Below, piece after piece: positions 34,753-42,683 of a stretch of DNA of 64,000 nucleotides; within the stretch, counting starts at the first letter, position 1, and each line of letters begins with the position of its first letter. The stretch comes from Zoogloea oleivorans (lineage in GTDB: Bacteria; Pseudomonadota; Gammaproteobacteria; Burkholderiales; Rhodocyclaceae). Position numbers and translations under genes: made by a program. The notes under the pieces are model-generated. The model was not told where the DNA came from. It worked only from the letters and a program-made list of their open reading frames with translations, and made no database searches. The DNA lies in contig NZ_SDKK01000001.1 of NCBI RefSeq assembly GCF_008107625.1, positions 91,651 through 155,650 of the forward strand. Direction: 5' to 3'.

Positions 34753-37700
34753 CGACAGCTCCCAAGATTGCCGGGGTTAGCGCGAAGAACCAGCCCGGCG
34801 AGGCTGCGCCGGGCTCGCGGAACTTCACCTGAAAGCGGGTGTTCTTTCCGTCGTGTGTGGTTTTCAGTAGGCCGCGCTTGACCAGTTCCGCTGCAACCTG
34901 TTTTGGGTCAAAGCCGAAGCACAGCTCACTGCGAAATGAAGCCGGATAGATCAGGTATTCAAAGATCTGATCTGCTTCGTTCAGCGATGCGGTCTCACCC
35001 GTTGGCCGCTTCCAGCCGGCCCGGTTCATGGTGCGTGGGGCGTGGGTGTCGGTGATACTGGGGCGCCGCCAATCCTCAAGGCGTGTGCCGCCATTAGCCT
35101 GAATCCATGCCTGAACTTGTTCCACCATCTTGCGAGGCTCCCGGTTCTCTTCGCCCCCGAAGGCCTGCAGCCAGTCCTTGAACATACGCATTGCGGACTT
35201 GACGGCTTCGCCCGCTGGCCATCCGGTGATCCCGTACTCCGTCGCCTTCTCTCCGGCATAAGCCACGGCAGCAAAGCGCGTTGCGGCCCGGATTGCCTGC
35301 CCGCCGGCCTTGTCAGTCAGGGCGCGGCCCTCGAATGCGCGGCGCAGTTCCTCGAACTGGCTGGGCATTGCGGCCCGCTCCAGGATCACGCGTCGGATGA
35401 ACTCCGGGTACGCCGTGCCGTAGTGCTTGCCGGCATTGCATTGCAGGGTTTCGGAGAAGCGGGCGCCGTCGGCCAGGCCGTGCAGCGCATCCCAGCAGCC
35501 GAAGCCGGCGCCGGCATCGGCGGGCAGCTCGCAGAAGCGCACCTCCTGTCCGGCGTAGGCGCGCTCCTGGTTCTCTTCAAGGAACTGGGTCAGGCCAATT
35601 TCTCCGTTCGATTGGAACAGGACCACCGTGAGAGAAATTTCCTGTACCCCGCCAGTAGGCCGCCCGCGGCCCTTGCCTTGACCACTGGTGAGCATATAGG
35701 CCGCCTGTGCCACGTCCTTCGGGTTGCCGGCCTGCTTGAGTTCGTCGAGCAGCAAGGGGGCATCGCAGTGCCCGGCCGCCACGCCTTCAATAGCTGTGGC
35801 GGTCAGCAGCCAGGTGCGGCGGTAGGTTGCGGGTCCGCACAGGCTGGCTGCCCCGTAAAGCAAAGCGGACTTGCCCAGGCTCGAGCCGCCCGCCCAGTGG
35901 AAGCCGCCGGGAATATTGGGGTGGAGCCAGCATAGTCCGCCGGCGAAGCCCGCAGAGAGAGCAAACACTAGCCGGCTATTGCCCACCGCCAAGGCGGCGA
36001 CATTGGCCCGCCAATCCTCCAAGGTGCCGGCAGTCTTGAACTGGGCATTGCCACTGCCTTGCGCCTGGTGCAGCCACAGTTCCGCCCCTTCGGGCGCGAG
36101 CGGATCATGGTCACCACCCAGAACGAAGGACCAGCGGCCCGCCTCGGTGCAGTCATCGTGCCAGCCGATGCGGGACGTAAGCCGGGCGCGGGCCGGCGGC
36201 CGGGAGCGGTTCACGTACATCTTGAGCAGGCCGCCCTTGTTGTCACCAATGAACAGGCCTTGGGAACGCAGCAGACGCGCCAGGGCGGCGCCATCGCCTT
36301 CAAGCATCTCGTCAGGGACGAGCACCCGGCGGCGCCGGCAGTCGTGATCGTTGAAGGTGGCCAGGCGCTGCCAGTTCTCGCCGCGGGCGTCGCGCACCTG
36401 GTGCGTGATTTCGAGGGGCGCACACACGTACTGCGCCACCTCGCCCCAGGTGTCGCCGCGCTTCTCGACCTTGAGCCGATAGACGCCCCGGCCTTCGTTG
36501 CCTTCGCGCAGTTCGAACACGTCACCGCCCTGTGCAGGCGTCTGCACGCCATCGGCCTTGGCCTTCGGTTTCGAGCGCGAGCGCTTGGCAGGCGCCGCGG
36601 GCTTTTCCTCGGGGGTGGCCGGGGCTGCTTCCGGGGCGCTGGCTGCGTTTTCTGCTTCGGGGGCGGGGGTTGGTGCTTCCGGGGGCGCATCGTCACAAGC
36701 GGGGCCGGCTATCGCGTCCCGTGCGGCCTCGAGAATGCGGCGCACCGCGTCCGGGCCTTCGCCCTCGCGGGGGCTGGTGGCCAGGTCGTTGAAATCGGTC
36801 GGGGTCTTGCCCGTGTTCTGGTAACCCTGCCAACGTCCGGCCGGATCAATGAACTCAGGTGAGGCAACCACACCCCTGACCGCACGGGCCGCGTCCTGCG
36901 CTCGATGCTGGCCGGCGTTGCGGCATTTGTGGGGTTTGCTGCAGGACGGGCAGGTTTCACCGTCCGCGACTCTTACCGGCGCCTGACACTCGAAGCACAG
37001 GCCGAAGGCGTCATCGTCGGCGCAGAGGATGAAACGGGCGCCCTGGTTGGTCTCATGCAGAGCACGGGCCACCGGCTCCAGGCCGCCGGCGTCGAAGGCC
37101 ACGGCAACCGGCCAGCCCGTCACCTGGTGAAGGCTGGCCGCTGTGGCGTAGCCCTCGGCCACGCACAGGGGCACGTCTGCGGAGATCTCGCCAATCAGGT
37201 GAAACTTGCCGGCCTTCTCGCCATGCAGCAGAAAGTCCTTATCCCGGCCGTCGATCTTCTCGGGGTAGATCGCCTGCAGGCTATGCAGGGTGCCGGACGG
37301 GCTGCGCATCGGAACCAGCAAGGCATTGCCGATGCGGGTTTCTTCCCACTGGCCGGGGCGAGCCTCCACCCACTTCGGCCAGGACGCGACGCGCAGACCG
37401 AAGGACGGGACGCCCTTCCGGGTTAGGTAAGGATGATCGTCCGGCGCCGGCTTGGCGCTATTCCAGATCGCGTTTGCCTTGCGGCGGGCCTTGTCCCGCT
37501 TGGCCTTGGCTTCGGCTTCCCGTTCGGCACGCTGGATTTCCATGCGGGCACGGGCGGCGGCCTCTTCCTCGGGGGTCAGGCTGCGGCCAATGTCGGCCCG
37601 CCAGTTCTCCCAGTCGAGACCATCGCGGAAATTCTGAAAGCCCCCAGCGGGTACGCCGTCCAGGTGCAGCAGATAGGCGCCGTCCTTCTTGCCTTTAGCA

Positions 37701-37822
37701 CCGTCCCGCAGCTCGCAGCGGTGCAGCTTGCCGTCAGCGTCGAGGTGGTCGGGCAGGAGCAACCCGCGGGCCGATGCGGCGGCGCGGAATTGGGAGATAA
37801 CGTCAATGTCAGACATCCGCAT
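34739..37822 (-). CDS. Toprim primase-DUF927 helicase (P4 alpha-like replicase)
   Basis: A 1,027-residue protein. The N-terminal primase part has a Toprim domain (about 205 to 330: LCVAEGYATAASL, FILCADDDA), interrupted by a CFECQAPV...CPSCSKPHKC zinc ribbon. An Ala/Pro/Lys-rich linker (about 370 to 425) follows, and a DUF927 ATPase (about 430 to 900) with the Walker A-like GGSSLGKSALL. The C-terminal region (about 900 to 1027) resembles a winged DNA-binding part and may bind the iterons. It is the key replication gene of the element and starts next to the gene upstream. Confidence 0.88.
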   Translation of the reverse strand: MRMSDIDVISQFRAAASARGLLLPDHLDADGKLHRCELRDGAKGKKDGAYLLHLDGVPAGGFQNFRDGLDWENWRADIGRSLTPEEEAAARARMEIQRAEREAEAKAKRDKARRKANAIWNSAKPAPDDHPYLTRKGVPSFGLRVASWPKWVEARPGQWEETRIGNALLVPMRSPSGTLHSLQAIYPEKIDGRDKDFLLHGEKAGKFHLIGEISADVPLCVAEGYATAASLHQVTGWPVAVAFDAGGLEPVARALHETNQGARFILCADDDAFGLCFECQAPVRVADGETCPSCSKPHKCRNAGQHRAQDAARAVRGVVASPEFIDPAGRWQGYQNTGKTPTDFNDLATSPREGEGPDAVRRILEAARDAIAGPACDDAPPEAPTPAPEAENAASAPEAAPATPEEKPAAPAKRSRSKPKAKADGVQTPAQGGDVFELREGNEGRGVYRLKVEKRGDTWGEVAQYVCAPLEITHQVRDARGENWQRLATFNDHDCRRRRVLVPDEMLEGDGAALARLLRSQGLFIGDNKGGLLKMYVNRSRPPARARLTSRIGWHDDCTEAGRWSFVLGGDHDPLAPEGAELWLHQAQGSGNAQFKTAGTLEDWRANVAALAVGNSRLVFALSAGFAGGLCWLHPNIPGGFHWAGGSSLGKSALLYGAASLCGPATYRRTWLLTATAIEGVAAGHCDAPLLLDELKQAGNPKDVAQAAYMLTSGQGKGRGRPTGGVQEISLTVVLFQSNGEIGLTQFLEENQERAYAGQEVRFCELPADAGAGFGCWDALHGLADGARFSETLQCNAGKHYGTAYPEFIRRVILERAAMPSQFEELRRAFEGRALTDKAGGQAIRAATRFAAVAYAGEKATEYGITGWPAGEAVKSAMRMFKDWLQAFGGEENREPRKMVEQVQAWIQANGGTRLEDWRRPSITDTHAPRTMNRAGWKRPTGETASLNEADQIFEYLIYPASFRSELCFGFDPKQVAAELVKRGLLKTTHDGKNTRFQVKFREPGAASPGWFFALTPAILGAVDAAE

Positions 37823-38214
37823 CAGCCCTTAAACGGTGCACTAATGACGAGCGCTGGCCCGGCAAGCGCGGCAGCGACAACAACTTCGCCGGCGGTGGTC
37901 ATGCGGATGTATGCGCGGGTGCCGCAGAGGATTACCGAGTCCGGACGGTGCTGGCCATCCGTCTGGATTACCCAGTCCACCGCATTCGCCAGGAGCTCCG
38001 CCAGGGCGGCCAACTCAAGTGCCGTGGGGCGCAGTTCGGAAATGTCGGCAGCCTCGCGGCGGGCACGGCGCATGAGGTTCTGAAGCGGCAGCGGCCTAGA
38101 CAATGCCGCGCTGTTGCGGGCTCGTTGTTGCGTTGCGCCGTTGCGGCTAGAATTGTTGCGTACGTTTTGTTTTGGGCTGCTCTCATGGGGGCAGCCTTTT
38201 TTCTTTTTGGTCAC
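37822..38214 (-). CDS. Hypothetical satellite protein
   Basis: A protein of about 130 residues from GTG 38214 (AGAGGA upstream), with a Lys-rich N-terminus, a helical middle and a hydrophobic Ala/Val-rich C-terminal part (TTAGEVVVAAALAGPALVIS). It lies between the AlpA-like regulator and the replicase. No family is recognised. Confidence 0.55.
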   Translation of the reverse strand: MTKKKKGCPHESSPKQNVRNNSSRNGATQQRARNSAALSRPLPLQNLMRRARREAADISELRPTALELAALAELLANAVDWVIQTDGQHRPDSVILCGTRAYIRMTTAGEVVVAAALAGPALVISAPFKG

Positions 38215-38231
38215 GGTGTCGTCCTCTTGGA

Positions 38232-38483
38232 TCAGGAGGCAGACGACGAGCACATAGGGGCAGAAAGTTTCTTCTGTACCCAGGAGTCGAGTTCCGAAGC
38301 CAAATAGACGGCACGCTTTCCAAAGCGGCGGTAGGTCGGCCCACCACCAACAGTGACGTATTTCTGAAGGGTGTTTTTCGAGACCTTCAGGCCGTGGGCT
38401 TTTCCGATGTAGTCGGCCGCTTCGGCACGGTCGAGATACTTATCGGAAAGATTGGAATTGCTTTGCTGGTCCATGGTTCGCAT
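38232..38483 (-). CDS. AlpA/excisionase-like HTH regulator
   Basis: An 83-residue protein with the winged-helix pattern YLDRAEAADYIGKAHGLKVS, a recognition helix (KNTLQKYV) and a wing (GGGPTYRRFGKRAVYLASELDSWV). AlpA-type proteins of P4-like elements activate excision and the early genes. It is the first gene of the replication operon. Confidence 0.75.
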   Translation of the reverse strand: MRTMDQQSNSNLSDKYLDRAEAADYIGKAHGLKVSKNTLQKYVTVGGGPTYRRFGKRAVYLASELDSWVQKKLSAPMCSSSAS

Positions 38484-39242
38484 CCCATTGAGTTCCGCCG
38501 GGGCGGTATGGGTACGAATCTTTTAGTAATGTGTTCGTTGCGAGAAGACGGCCTGCATGCAGAGCATATGCAACACATCACTTCACGACTGATTTCTTTA
38601 GGTTTTTGTTTTCAGTGTTGCTTGGTTCTTTGCGGTCTTTATGTGCTTCCGCGCTCTATCGAATGAGCCCCCTACGATAGCTGAAACGGCTTCAGCAGCA
38701 GCGTCCATGCTCTTGTACTTGGTGTCGTTGTCCGCATACCATTTTTGTATGGTTTCTGCGATTTCATGGTCCTTGGCGTGGCGGGCGGCGGCAGCTTTTC
38801 GGGCATGGTCCTTAACGTAGCCGCCTTTGTCTTGCGCTTCGAATGTGGCTTCTATGAGACCAGACAGTTTTTCTGCACAACACTTTGCGTCAACGGCGTA
38901 AGTCCAGGCTAGATTTGTGTTTCCTTCCATCTGAGCAGAAACCGTCTGACGGAAGTAGGCGACAATTGCCCACATAAGGTACGTGCTCATACCAAAAGGA
39001 TGGAGATTATTGTTGTTCTCGAGCTTTTCCTCATGCCATTTGAGGAAATCATCGCCGGTTGGCTGTTCGTCCAATGCTGCCTCTTCGTCCCAAGCAAAAT
39101 GAAATATATCTTCAAGAAAGCGATCTTCAGACCCATCTCCAAATAACTCGACAAATAAGAGGCCTGCGAGTGCAAATGCATCACATGATTCCGATAGCGG
39201 AGTTCGTTGTCCTCGTTGTGTTTTAACTGGGCGCGCTCTAGA

Positions 39243-40283
39243 CTGAAGTGCAACACCCCGATTTGGTAGGGTGTATGCATGGGAACTCACTACAGCCAGT
39301 TGTCGATGGACGAACGTAATCAGATTCATCGGTGCAGCAATGAGGGATTGAGTCTTCGGGCAATTGCCCGAAGACTCAATCGGCCGACCTCCGCAGTGTC
39401 GCGCGAAGTGGCGCGGAACACGGTGGGCAAGAGCTACGATGCCGCCCGTGCCGAGCGCGCGACGCTGGCGCGCAGGCGGCGCGGAACGATCAAGCTGAAG
39501 AGCGGTTCTGTGCTGCTCAACCGGGTTCGCGCGCTGATGGCCGAGGGCTGGTCGCCGGAGCAGGTTGCGGGCAGACTGCGCCGGATGAACCCTGATGATC
39601 CTGCTCTGCACGTCTCGCACGAAACGATCTACTGCGCCATCTACGCCGTGCCACGGGGCGAGCTGCGCAACGAACTCATCGCCCAGCTGCGTTTCTCCCA
39701 CAAGGCACGCATGCCTCGCGCACGGGGCCAGGACCGGCGCGGCACGCTGCCGAACATGACCTCCATTCACCAGCGCCCGATTGAGGTGGCGGCCCGCCTC
39801 GTGGCCGGGCACTGGGAAGGCGATCACATCAAGGGGCCGGGCAACCGCAGTTCGGTGGGCACCCTGGTCGAGCGCAAGAGCCGCTACCTGATGCTGGTCA
39901 AGCTGCGTGACGGCTCGGCCGAGGCCACGCTGGAAGGCTTCACGCGCAAGTTCCGCCATGTCCCGCTCGCCATGAAAAAGTCGCTGACTTACGATCAGGG
40001 CAGGGAGATGGCCCGCCACGAGATTCTCGCCAAGCGGGTCAAGATCGACGTCTATTTCGCCGACCCGCACAGCCCCTGGCAGCGGCCGACCAACGAGAAT
40101 ACCAACGGCTTGATCCGCGAGTATCTTCCCAAGGGCCTGGATTTGGCGCCGATCTCCCAAGGCTACCTCAACGCAATTGCCCGACAATTAAACAACCGCC
40201 CGCGCAAATGCCTCGACTTTGAAACCCCAGCAGAGGTCTTTGCGAGGGAAATCATGAACTTTCAACCCGGTGTTGCACTTCAG
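39243..40283 (+). mobile_element. IS30-family insertion sequence, about 1,041 bp
   Basis: CTGAAGTGCAACACC (39243 to 39257) and its exact complement GGTGTTGCACTTCAG (40269 to 40283) form the ends. A single transposase gene fills the interior. The target duplication is at most 2 to 3 bases (probably AG), as usual for the family. It reads opposite to the satellite genes. Confidence 0.9.
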
Positions 40284-40289
40284 AGTTGA
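39279..40289 (+). CDS. IS30-family transposase
   Basis: A 336-residue transposase starting MGTHYSQLSMDERNQIHR. Its N-terminal helix-turn-helix is LSLRAIARRLNRPTSAVSRE. The DDE domain has WEGDHIKG (first Asp), LTYDQGREMARH (second Asp) and NENTNGLIREYLPKG (Glu). The stop lies six bases beyond the right end, so the last residues are encoded by flanking DNA. It appears intact. Confidence 0.95.
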   Translation: MGTHYSQLSMDERNQIHRCSNEGLSLRAIARRLNRPTSAVSREVARNTVGKSYDAARAERATLARRRRGTIKLKSGSVLLNRVRALMAEGWSPEQVAGRLRRMNPDDPALHVSHETIYCAIYAVPRGELRNELIAQLRFSHKARMPRARGQDRRGTLPNMTSIHQRPIEVAARLVAGHWEGDHIKGPGNRSSVGTLVERKSRYLMLVKLRDGSAEATLEGFTRKFRHVPLAMKKSLTYDQGREMARHEILAKRVKIDVYFADPHSPWQRPTNENTNGLIREYLPKGLDLAPISQGYLNAIARQLNNRPRKCLDFETPAEVFAREIMNFQPGVALQS

Positions 40290-40317
40290 AACCGCCCTGG
40301 ATGGCTATCCGCGGTAT

Positions 40318-41604
40318 TCATTTTTGGCCTTCCCCTTCGGACTCTGTTGCATCGGGTTTTTTCGTTGAATCCTTCAACCCTGCAACAGCTACCGATGCGG
40401 CTCGCTCGCCCAACGTGCTCCGGGCCTTTTCAGCGAAATGGATGTAGCGCATTGAGGTTGATGCCTGACGGTGGCCGAGGATCTCCATGATCTCGTTGAG
40501 AGAGGCGCCGTTCATTGCCATGTGCGATCCAACTGAGTGCCTGAGCCCGTGAAGACCGATGTTCTCGGGCAGCTCTGCTTCTTGACGAACCCGCTCCCAA
40601 GGCTTCGCAAGTGCGAGCGGGCCGATACCTTTTGCTGGCTTGAAAACATAGTCGTCAGGCTCGCCAGCCGGTTGACGGGCGATGATCTCCAGGGCCGCCG
40701 CGGGCAGGGCGATGATGCGAGCCTTGCCGGTTTTGTGCCCGGTTTTATGCGACTTTGGAGGCAGGACGATTTGACGGGCCTTCATGTCCACCCACTTCCA
40801 GATAAGCCTAGACGCCTCCCCCCGGCGGGCGCCGGTCAGGGCAATCAAACGGATTGCATCGGCGACAGCGGGACGGATGCGCTTCTCGTTCTCCATTTGC
40901 TCTACTGTGCCGAACAGGCGCGCATAGACTTCTGCATCGTCAATGATGGTGTCACGCTCGCCAGATTGTGCGACCTTGATTCGAGCTGCAGGGTTCTCCG
41001 TAAGGTGTCCTTGATCGATTGCCCAGGTGTAGGCTGCACGAAGGGCCAAAACGGCTTTGTCGGCCGTTCCGGCCCCGCCGGTCACCCTCGCCAAACCGCG
41101 CGATTTGGTTTTCACCTTGGCGGCAGTTTTTCCATCGGTAATCGCTGTTCTGGCGCGCTTGATGTCGTCAGATGTAATCTGGTCAGCAAAGCGGCTTCCC
41201 AGTAGCGGGCGAAGGTGGTGATTGATCCGGCCTAGATCGATAGGGCGGGTTGAGTCGGCCTTGTCCGCGAATGCTGGGCTGGCGAGGTAAGCGTCAAGAA
41301 GTTGATTGACGGTCCAGGCCTCACGGCGGGCTTTTACTTCGGCTTGGGGGTCGGCTCCCCTGGTTACGTCAGCCAGCAGCCCCTTGGCGATCTTGCGGGC
41401 CTGGTCGGCCGTTAGGTTGCTGGAATATTTTCCGACGGTGTATCGGCGGGTTCGCCCCTCTGCCGTCCGGTACTGCACAACGAAGCTCTTGGCGCCAGTA
41501 GGGAAGATCTTGAGGCCAAACCCCTTCAATTCAGAGTCCCAGACGAAGCGTTCCTTGTCGGTTGGCTGCTCTGCGTCGACAGTGGTCTTGGTCAGTCGTG
41601 TCAT
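40318..41604 (-). CDS. int: P4-type tyrosine integrase of the satellite
   Basis: A 428-residue integrase with the DUF4102-like N-terminal domain (VWDSELKGFGLKIFPTGAKSF), a central core-binding domain and the catalytic domain with R260 (LTGARRGEA), H352 and R355 (HGLRHSV), H378 (LGHRQ) and Y387 (MRYIHF). It lies beside attR and reads away from it. Its arm sites are probably the AGTAAGC repeats at both ends. Confidence 0.95.
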   Translation of the reverse strand: MTRLTKTTVDAEQPTDKERFVWDSELKGFGLKIFPTGAKSFVVQYRTAEGRTRRYTVGKYSSNLTADQARKIAKGLLADVTRGADPQAEVKARREAWTVNQLLDAYLASPAFADKADSTRPIDLGRINHHLRPLLGSRFADQITSDDIKRARTAITDGKTAAKVKTKSRGLARVTGGAGTADKAVLALRAAYTWAIDQGHLTENPAARIKVAQSGERDTIIDDAEVYARLFGTVEQMENEKRIRPAVADAIRLIALTGARRGEASRLIWKWVDMKARQIVLPPKSHKTGHKTGKARIIALPAAALEIIARQPAGEPDDYVFKPAKGIGPLALAKPWERVRQEAELPENIGLHGLRHSVGSHMAMNGASLNEIMEILGHRQASTSMRYIHFAEKARSTLGERAASVAVAGLKDSTKKPDATESEGEGQK

Positions 41605-41632
41605 GGTCCAGTGGTCGAAAAAGTAACCGCAT

Positions 41633-41746
41633 AGTAAGCAGTAAGCAGCAAGACGCGGTATTTTTTGGGTTGAGTTCTGGACTAATGGTAAGGCTTAGAT
41701 ACGCGTGTTACAAGGGAAGGGCAAGGTTTGGAAAACAATAGTAAGC
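41633..41746 (+). repeat. Integrase arm-type sites, right end (three AGTAAGC repeats)
   Basis: AGTAAGC occurs at 41633 to 41639, directly followed by 41640 to 41646, and again at 41740 to 41746. Orientation is the same as in the left set. They lie between the integrase start and attR. Confidence 0.75.
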
Positions 41747-41767
41747 AGAGGAAAGTATGCAGATTCA

Positions 41768-41816
41768 GGATTGTGATTCCAGTGGTCACCGGTTCGAACC
41801 CGGTATGTCGCCCCAA
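41768..41816. repeat. attR, 49-bp direct repeat
   Basis: This is an exact copy of the tRNA-His 3' half. It contains anticodon arm, T-arm and CCA but not the 5' half, so it is not a functional tRNA gene. Confidence 0.97.
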
Positions 41817-41826
41817 GTATTACAGC

Positions 41827-41860
41827 AAAAAGCCCCGAGAAATCGGGGCTTTTTGCTTTT
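41827..41860 (+). terminator. Original terminator of the tRNA operon
   Basis: AGCCCCGA and TCGGGGCT form a stem within 41831 to 41850, with A and T runs on the two sides. Before the satellite inserted it lay directly behind tRNA-His. Confidence 0.85.
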
Positions 41861-42126
41861 CTGGCCGTTCCCCCTCCCAAGTACTTCCTGCCGCACCTCC
41901 ACATCCCTTAAGCGCTTCCAGCTGTGAATCGATCAAGGCCATGACAAGTGGCTTGAGGCGAATGGTTCCTGATATCTGCTTGCCTGTTTGGCGGGTGGAT
42001 GACTGCGTCGAAGAGAGGCATGTCAAACGACGGGCAAGATGGCGCCCCGTTTTTACCGATCTGTAACTTCTGAGCATCTAAGCTGGCCTACCGGAATCCC
42101 CAGAAATGTAGAAACAAGGAAATGTC
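41861..42126. other. Intergenic region without a convincing gene
   Basis: About 266 bases between the terminator and the PEP-CTERM gene. A short minus-strand frame (around MALIDSQLEALKGCGG) runs into the terminator hairpin and lacks a ribosome-binding site. It may hold the promoter of the next gene; nothing else is seen. Confidence 0.4.
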
Positions 42127-42678
42127 ATGAGATTCAAAGGGCTTCTGCTTGCCGCTGCCATGCAGGTGACTTTCTTCGCTGCTCCTGCTCGTGCAGGAGA
42201 ATTCACGATGACGGAGAGCGCTGCTCGTCCTCCGGATGAAAGTCTTTGGTGGGGGAGGCACACTTCGGAAGGTAAAAAAGCCTTTCAGGGGGGAGTGGGC
42301 TGCAAGCAAGGGCAGAGCATTACGGTGTCACGCGATGAAAAAATAAAAGGCCAATACGCCGTCTTGTTTGATGCTCCCTGCGTGAATTTGCTTACCCTTG
42401 CTGATTTTGTGACATCTCTTGACTCGCGATCCTTCATTTACCCCACGGGAGAAGTGTCTGACATGAGCGGTATGCCCCGGTTGCGTCCCGCGATAGTCAC
42501 CTCGTCCGCCGAGTTGCGAAGGTATGCTGGATATTCTGCCGACACCACAATTCCGGCCCTGGTTGAAACACTGGCGGCCACGCACATTCCGGAGCCCTCC
42601 GGGCTGGTCCTGGGGATGTCAGGCCTGATTGTGGCTGCCGCATCAAGAGCCCGGGAGCGGATGCAGATGAGGTCCTGA
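42127..42678 (+). CDS. PEP-CTERM sorting-domain protein
   Basis: A 183-residue exported protein with a signal peptide (1 to about 23, ending APARA) and a C-terminal PEP-CTERM signal (PEPSGLVLGMSGLIVAAASRARER). The exosortase system recognises this signal to sort proteins to the surface in exopolysaccharide-producing bacteria. The middle has two cysteines (VGCKQG, DAPCVN) and no known domain. AAGGA lies before the ATG. Confidence 0.85.
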   Translation: MRFKGLLLAAAMQVTFFAAPARAGEFTMTESAARPPDESLWWGRHTSEGKKAFQGGVGCKQGQSITVSRDEKIKGQYAVLFDAPCVNLLTLADFVTSLDSRSFIYPTGEVSDMSGMPRLRPAIVTSSAELRRYAGYSADTTIPALVETLAATHIPEPSGLVLGMSGLIVAAASRARERMQMRS

Positions 42679-42683
42679 AAGCG

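Larger units (their letters stand above)
38598..40321 (-). pseudogene. Gene coupled to the integrase, broken by IS30 and probably frameshifted
   Basis: The 5' end lies at 40,321 to 40,284 (MNTADSHPGRFQ) and its ATG overlaps the integrase stop (ATGA). The rest continues on the other side of IS30 (39,242 to 38,598). After removing a 2-bp target duplication the reading frame continues FQLERAQLKHNEDNELRYRNH, then a one-base shift is needed to join the long frame DAFALAGLLFVELFGDG and onward to the stop. The remaining protein is acidic, then helical with a basic C-terminus, and of unknown family. Confidence 0.7.
24767..41816. mobile_element. 17.0-kb P4/Mu-hybrid phage satellite integrated in tRNA-His
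   Basis: The element is bounded by 49-bp perfect direct repeats of the tRNA-His 3' half. All its own genes read leftward. From right to left: integrase, an IS30-broken gene, AlpA-like regulator, hypothetical, Toprim/DUF927 primase-helicase, Cys-rich protein, DUF772 protein, iterons, Mor-like activator, small HTH, coiled-coil protein, Mu gpT-type capsid protein, small protein, tape measure, M41-like peptidase, C4-type RNA and five small coupled genes. No terminase, portal, protease, tail tube, baseplate or lysis genes are present, so it should depend on a helper phage. The satellite interpretation is inference; the boundaries are seen directly. Confidence 0.88.

Noticed and set aside
38598..40187. 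A 529-codon minus-strand open frame across the IS30 element
   Set aside because: Most of it is the antisense shadow of the IS30 transposase on the plus strand, which has all family motifs; only the part left of 39,242 belongs to the disrupted satellite gene.
41768..41816. A second tRNA-His gene
   Set aside because: Only the 3' half is present; the 5' acceptor and D-arm are missing, so it is the att repeat.
41820..42077. An 85-codon minus-strand frame before the PEP-CTERM gene
   Set aside because: It reads through the tRNA terminator hairpin and has no ribosome-binding site or recognisable domain.
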